Source: Gaertneriomyces semiglobifer (taxonomy: Eukaryota > Chytridiomycota > Chytridiomycetes > Spizellomycetales > Spizellomycetaceae). From it: a stretch of DNA of 64,000 nt. This document shows positions 59,356-64,000 of the stretch, piece by piece (the stretch's first letter is position 1; each line of letters begins with the position of its first letter). The notes under the pieces were generated by a model. The model was not told the origin of the DNA, did no database searches, and was given only the letters and a program-made list of their open reading frames with translations. A program made the position numbers and the translations under genes. The DNA lies in contig JAHLKF010000016.1 in the NCBI GenBank assembly GCA_025558075.1, positions 186,001 to 250,000 on the forward strand, read 5' to 3'.

Positions 59356-59386
59356 TGTAGTTATATGAATAATTCATATTACTACA
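59356..59386. repeat. Near-perfect palindrome, 15-bp stem
   Basis: TGTAGTTATATGAAT, one base, then ATTCATATTACTACA: a 15-bp inverted repeat with one mismatch and a 1-base loop, 40 bases after the Crinkler-like stop codon. It could be a hairpin at the end of the transcript or a recombination site. Confidence 0.75.
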
Positions 59387-59508
59387 TGTAGAGGTTCATT
59401 TTGCTCCCTGATTGACTAACATTGTATCTGTATCGAATGGAATAGAATGAAAAGAGAAGAAGACGGGTCGGCTCCTGCATAGGACGCAACATTTCAAAGG
59501 CCGTGCGA

Positions 59509-60012
59509 ATGCAAGTGATTGGCACTTCGGACCCCTGGTGGCGGTGGTCGAACTGTTGCAAAGAAAAAGTCACGAAGTTGGAAGACCAAGACCACCAGGT
59601 TCAGCTGCTGCAGCTGGTGCAGCAGATTGATACAGAGGATGAGGACACCCACTGGGTGAACCTCCGCTGGATCGATTTGTGAACGCCTCCTCCGTCCACA
59701 AAGCGCCATGCCTTCTCCACGGCAATGTTTCTTGAGCGCCCGGGACTGCGTCACGCTAAGCGCACGCGTACTGTCGCTCCTGCAGATCGTTAAGCCTTGG
59801 TTGGTGTGGATTGTGAGCAAGGGGCAATTTTCAATTCAAGGACGCTCTCTCGGCGTCGCGATCAGTTCAGCGAACCGTCGAAAACAAACGCGACAAAAAG
59901 GGAAAGAGCATCTAAAGATGCAGGTAGCTACTCAGCTAAAATGAGAGAAAATTCCAATATGTTGAACTCAGCTTCCTCCCAGGAGGACAACCTTGTTTGG
60001 CGGGTTAGCTAA
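59509..60012 (+). pseudogene. Decayed ORF with two in-frame stops
   Basis: Not recognised. One reading frame keeps a coding look for 168 codons: WRWSNCCKEKVTKLEDQDH, a Gln/Leu-rich helix, EDTHWVNLRWIDL, then TGA (59680), a basic stretch (HAKRTRTVAPADR), TAA (59791), and a Ser/Arg/Lys-rich end to the TAA-type stop at 60012. The same frame also looks coding upstream of the ATG (VGSCIGRNISKAVR). This fits a decayed gene; short introns removing both stops are possible but no clear GT-AG pair was seen. Confidence 0.35.
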
Positions 60013-60018
60013 GTTTGC

Positions 60019-60075
60019 CTTCTCGGCATGCTTCTCCTTAAATCTACTTCTCGGCATGCTTCTCATTAGAATCTA
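60019..60075 (+). repeat. Tandem duplication of a 28/29-base unit
   Basis: Two copies of the unit beginning CTTCTCGGCATGCTTCTC (60019-60046 and 60047-60075) differ by only a few bases, so the duplication is recent. Confidence 0.8.
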
Positions 60076-60397
60076 TCCGATATGGTCCTGGGCACGGGCA
60101 ACTAACAGAACGCAATGACGAAGTAGGCTCTAATTGTGACGGCACAGTTTACAGGGCTTATTTGTCCTTTACCATTAATGGGGCAGCGAACAAGAGATTT
60201 TGGCGATCATCGTTCAGGTATACAGGTAGTGTCGACCGATGCGCATTCCTATTCACCCATTTCAGGTATAAGCAAACTTCACGTAGAAAATAAGATGCTT
60301 TCACTCCGTCCTCTGTTGCTAGCTGATGGTTGAGTATCGCAAACGACGAGGAAGGCAAATAGATCCAAAGTGCTAAAGCATGCTGCTAATAAATTTT

Positions 60398-60445
60398 CAT
60401 TGCTAAAGTGGGTTTAGCAACGCTCTATTGGTATGGGTTGAATAT
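60398..60445 (-). repeat. Right inverted repeat with imperfect hairpin
   Basis: This is the reverse-complement partner of 56595-56640. Its inner half (60398-60422) also forms a hairpin: CATTGCTAAA, loop GTGGG, TTTAGCAACG (one mismatch). It ends 99 bases before the DDB1 start codon. Confidence 0.85.
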
Positions 60446-60544
60446 GCTTATTGCGTACGTTGTGTCATTAAAAAGTTATAGATCGGCGCGCATACTCGTC
60501 TCCTGCAAGCACAGGGACATCTCCTCGTTGACATACTGCCAAGT

Positions 60545-63500
60545 ATGGCTTCGCATTACTACGTTGCCACTGCGAAGAAGCCAGATTCCGTATCACTGGC
60601 TATTCGGGCGAATTTCACGGCCACTGAAGATGTGAATCTCATCGTGAGGTATGATGCTGGTCGATCATAACACGCGGACACTGTTTTAAACATTGTGGTT
60701 GCAGCAAAACGACGCACCTGGAGGTTCATATTCTGGAGAATGATCCCTATGATGAGAACGCCAAAATCCTACGTTTACTCTTAGACCTGCCGATATACGG
60801 CCGCATTTCGACTCTTCGCAAATTTCGACCTCCAGTGAGTCGAGCGTTGCAACTGTGGGATCTTTAAATGCAGTTCGCTTAAGAAAATCCGTTCAGGGAT
60901 CGCCAACAGATTTCCTTTTTCTGACTATTGAACGTTACCAATGCTTTATCCTTTCATACAACGCTGCCAGCCAACAGGTTGTCACAGAGGCGGGGGCCAA
61001 TCTTCAGGACAGAACGGGTTACCCAGCTTCCGAAGGACATGTGGGCATGATAGATCCGGACCATCAGCTTATAGGGCTGCATTTATATCAAGGATTGGTG
61101 AAGTTTATTCCGATTACTTCCCGGCAAATGTCGCTTCCAGCGAAATTAGGCTCGCGAACACGACGCCAGGAACTAAACGATTCAATAAACTTGAGGTAAG
61201 AAGGCCGTCAGTTTTTTATGTGTATCGGCTCTAAGCTTTTACATAGACTGGACGAGTTCCAAGTCCTATGCATGGAGCTTATGCAGTCGCCAAAAGAGGA
61301 CGATCGGCGGCCCCTGCTGGCACTATTACACCAAGATGCGAAAGGCATCAGACATGTGAAGACATATATTGTAGATGTTACTATGCCGGGGCTTATTGAG
61401 TATGCCGAACTACCGTCTAAAACGGTCGACGTCACCGCGAACTTGATTTTGCCAGTCACACGAATCATGGGTATTGAACCCTCAGTTAGCACCGGAGAAG
61501 TACTGGATAAGCTGATGACCTTCCTATGTAGGTGGTGGCGTAATTGTATTATCAGAGCAGAATATTACCTGGATCAACTCACGTGGACTCAAGACGATAA
61601 GCATAACCCCCACCATAATGAAGTCGTGAGTAGCATGTCTCGAATAGTGTACACATCTCGAATACTTAAACTCTTCTGTGCTGGCTGGAAGTTGGAATCA
61701 AATGGACGACACCGGCTCGCGATTTCTCCTAGGCGACTACATGGGAAACTTGTTCGTGCTTGTTTTAACTAGTATTGACGGTGCTGTTGGGGATATTCGG
61801 CTACAGTATCTTGGAGTGGTAAGGACCTGCCACCTCTACTTAAGACTTTCAGACTAAATAATGATAGTCCTTGCGCAGGTTTCACAACCATCGTCCATTG
61901 TATATCTCGAATCTGGCTATGTCTTTGTCGGCTCACACTTCGAGGACTCTCAGCTTGTACAATTGAGCATTCCCCACATTGAGAACAGCGGATATTTGGA
62001 TGTTAAAGCGGAGTATGAAAACCTCGCTCCAATAACTGATTTCTGTCTTGTTGATGTAGAGAAACAAGGACAGGTAAATCATGATATGAGTCAAAGTTTG
62101 GTCATTATTCAGATCCTCGAACTAACGTTCACCAACAGGGGCAATTGGTCGCTTGCTGTGGTGGTCACAAGGGTGGATCGTTGCGCATCATTCGCAGTGG
62201 CATTGGAATCGAGATACTCGGCGCTCTGAGCGATGTACCTGAACTGAGCGGAATATGGTCTCTAAAGCCATCGTCAAATGCCGAGTAAGTCCGTTTTCGG
62301 TCGCTGTAACGGCGGACACCGAAATTTCATCTAAAGATGGCCTGCCGTTAAGATCCCATAATGTCCTCGTTCTGTCATTTATATCGGAAACCCGGTTGCA
62401 GACAACCGGGTCGGACGGGATACTAGGACCCATGGACGATTCCTCAACAGGATGCTTCATGGTGCAGGAGGCTACTCTCGCATGCTCTAATGTACTCATG
62501 GACAAAGTGCTCCAGGTACAGTGATCACGGCAAGTGTCGTTCAAGTATAGCTAATGTACACTTATAATTTCCAGGTCACTCCATCCTCAGCGATGTTGAT
62601 GACGGCCGATATGCAGACGGCAGTGTGTCATTGGAAACCACCTGTTGGTAGGCGTATCGCGCACGCATCAGTGAATGCCTGTCAACTGCTCCTTGCTCTT
62701 GATGACGGGCACCTGCTTTACTTCGAGATTCAAGATTCCGCCCTCTTGGACGTAAGGTAGAGTTACTTAAATGCGCGTCTGAAGCCTTCAAGCATCGCCG
62801 ACCATCCTTGTCAACCAGCCAACTTAATCAAGCAAATGAGGTGTCCTGTCTGAACATCGAGAGCGTGGATCAAAGCAACGAAAAGCACTCATCTTACGCA
62901 TTAGTCGGTACTTGGAGGGATACGAGCGTACGACTATACTCTTTACCGGACTTGCGAGAGCTGCAGACGCTTTCATTCGGTAAACATGCACTCAGCCAAT
63001 CTGCGTTTACACGCACTCTAACAGGAATTGTATCAGATATGATACCACGATCAGTATTACTGATTACTTTCGACCACGTGCGCTATGGGATGGCCGGCCT
63101 TGGTAGGTGAACAAGAGATCTCCTCTCCGTACCCAGTGTTCTTGAACCGTATATTCCTGTAGGTGACGGATACTTGCACACGTTTGTGATTGGTGATAGT
63201 GCGGCGATTTCAAGCCAGCGAAAAGTCCCTTTAGGCAATGCACCTATCATTCTAAATAGTTTCGCCTCTGGGGGAGCACCACACGTCTTTGCATCATCCG
63301 ACCGCCCAACCGTCATACACAACAGCAATGGGAAGCTTGTCTTTTCTAATTTAAACTTGACGGTATGCACACTGACCCGCTGCAGAGTGTGACTTACACT
63401 GACGTGGTTAACTTCAAAGGAAGTATCACGAATGTGTCCGTTCAATTTTGAGGGCGAAGCTTTGGCTTTGATATCCGACGGGGCGCTAAAGATTGGCGCT

Positions 63501-64000
63501 ATTGAATCGGCGGAACGGCTGCATATCAAGAAAGTGCTTCTGGGAGAAACTGCTCGCCGAATAGCCTACAACGAGGAAAGCCGTACATTTGGAGTACTCA
63601 CTATAAAAACAGTTTTGGACGAAAATGGTGAAGAGGACGAGAAGCACTTCTTCAAAATTCTTGACGACCGCACTTTTGAGCGTAAGCAGATTGGACACCC
63701 AAATTTGGCGCGCTGGATCTGATCCATTTGCTTACCAGAGCTTGACGAGTTTGCTATGGGTCCCCTCGAGCACGTGCAGTCAATAATGTGTGTTACATTT
63801 CCTGAAGATTCCACAGCGTACTATTGCGTGGGAACGGCTCTTGTGCTACCAGTTGAGGAGGAGCCATCAAAAGGTCGACTGCTCCTGTTTTCCGTTACCG
63901 ATGAGCGTAAAATTCGGTTGATAGATGAACGAGAGACTGCGGGGTGCCCATATTGCATCAGCTTTATCAGCGGCAAACTGGTTGTAGGAATTAATAGCAA
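60545..64000 (+). CDS. DDB1: DDB1 (damage-specific DNA-binding protein 1), cut by window end
   Basis: DDB1 is the triple-propeller adaptor that joins substrate receptors to the CUL4 ubiquitin ligase in DNA repair and replication control. Fourteen exons are visible: 60545-60648, 60705-60834, 60897-61195, 61247-61470, 61532-61625, 61692-61818, 61879-62073, 62139-62284, 62353-62515, 62575-62756, 62819-63102, 63163-63362, 63420-63681 and 63739 to the edge. About 890 codons are read of an expected 1100-1200. Family blocks: YYVATAKKPDSV at the start, FTATEDVNLIV, GHVGMIDPDHQLIGLHLY, HVKTYIVDV, SRFLLGDYMGNLF, YVFVGSHFEDSQLVQL, GGSLRIIRSGIGI, SDRPTVIHNSNGKLVFSNLNL and CPFNFEGEALAL. The related CPSF160 and SF3B3 are excluded by SDRPTVI and the first block. 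Every intron phase closes. Confidence 0.93.

Larger units (their letters stand above)
56595..60445. mobile_element. Segment bounded by hairpin-forming inverted repeats (possible element)
   Basis: A 3.85 kb stretch is bounded by two imperfect inverted copies of about 48 bases (56595-56640 and 60398-60445). It holds, in order, an antisense 18S/ITS1 fragment, a frame-broken Crinkler/RHS-like gene, a palindrome, a decayed ORF and a 28-base tandem repeat. No transposase or reverse transcriptase was recognised, so if it is a mobile element it is non-autonomous or decayed. Target-site duplications could not be defined with confidence. An alternative is two unrelated copies of a dispersed hairpin repeat that happen to flank the region. 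Confidence 0.45.

Noticed and set aside
61141..61234. Alternative frame GTKRFNKLE near the end of DDB1 exon 3
   Set aside because: The main frame splices cleanly at 61195/61247 into LRLDEFQVL, which fits the DDB1 family better.

Overview
The window looks like nuclear DNA from a flagellated (zoosporic) fungus, most likely a chytrid. Many genes are split by short GT-AG introns of about 50-80 bases, often with a CTAAC/CTGAC-type branch site just upstream of the acceptor. Typical fungal genes (Mdm31/32, Coy1/CASP, a 7TM-RGS receptor, an NDT-type mitochondrial carrier) sit beside genes normally found only in ciliated lineages (CCDC77, a MAK/ICK kinase, C2CD3, a CSPP-like protein). The species assignment is inference. 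Exon models were built by hand from reading-frame continuity, splice signals and remembered family motifs; no alignment was run.

Layout. 0.4-11.4 kb: a CPSF6-like 3'-end processing factor (-), CCDC77 (+), a MAK/ICK-type kinase (-), a Rho GTPase (+) and a CSPP-like coiled-coil protein (-). 12.2-20.3 kb: three minus-strand genes, namely a 7TM receptor with a C-terminal RGS domain, an EML-type HELP/WD40 protein with an MGCWC start, and the Golgi protein CASP. 20.5-23.8 kb: a UBE3C/Hul5 HECT ligase (+). 25.0-27.9 kb: an elongin-C-like domain joined to leucine-rich repeats (-). 28.5-36.8 kb: a mostly intronless block with a protein of seven degenerate RRM-like units, an NAD+/nucleotide mitochondrial carrier, a small two-exon gene, a disordered basic protein and a BTB-like protein. 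36.9-41.2 kb: a membrane-anchored multi-exon candidate and a bestrophin-like channel (both -). 42.5-46.2 kb: Mdm31/32 and an adenylate kinase 3 with micro-exons (both +). 46.4-56.3 kb: a long coiled-coil protein (-) and C2CD3 (+). 60.5 kb to the right edge: DDB1 (+), cut by the window end.

The odd part is 56.6-60.4 kb. Two hairpin-forming inverted repeats about 48 bp long face each other 3.8 kb apart. Between them lie an antisense 18S rRNA 3'-end fragment running into ITS1-like sequence, a Crinkler/RHS-type NTPase gene with a broken reading frame, a decayed ORF with in-frame stops, a 15-bp-stem palindrome and a short tandem repeat. The right repeat ends about 100 bp before the DDB1 start codon. 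This has the structure of a mobile or captured segment and is the best candidate here for something undescribed.

Functional themes: centriole/flagellum assembly and length control (CCDC77, MAK-like kinase, C2CD3, CSPP-like, possibly the EML-like and the coiled-coil protein), ubiquitin ligase components (UBE3C, elongin-C-LRR, DDB1), G-protein and Rho signalling, and mitochondrial function (Mdm31/32, AK3, carrier).
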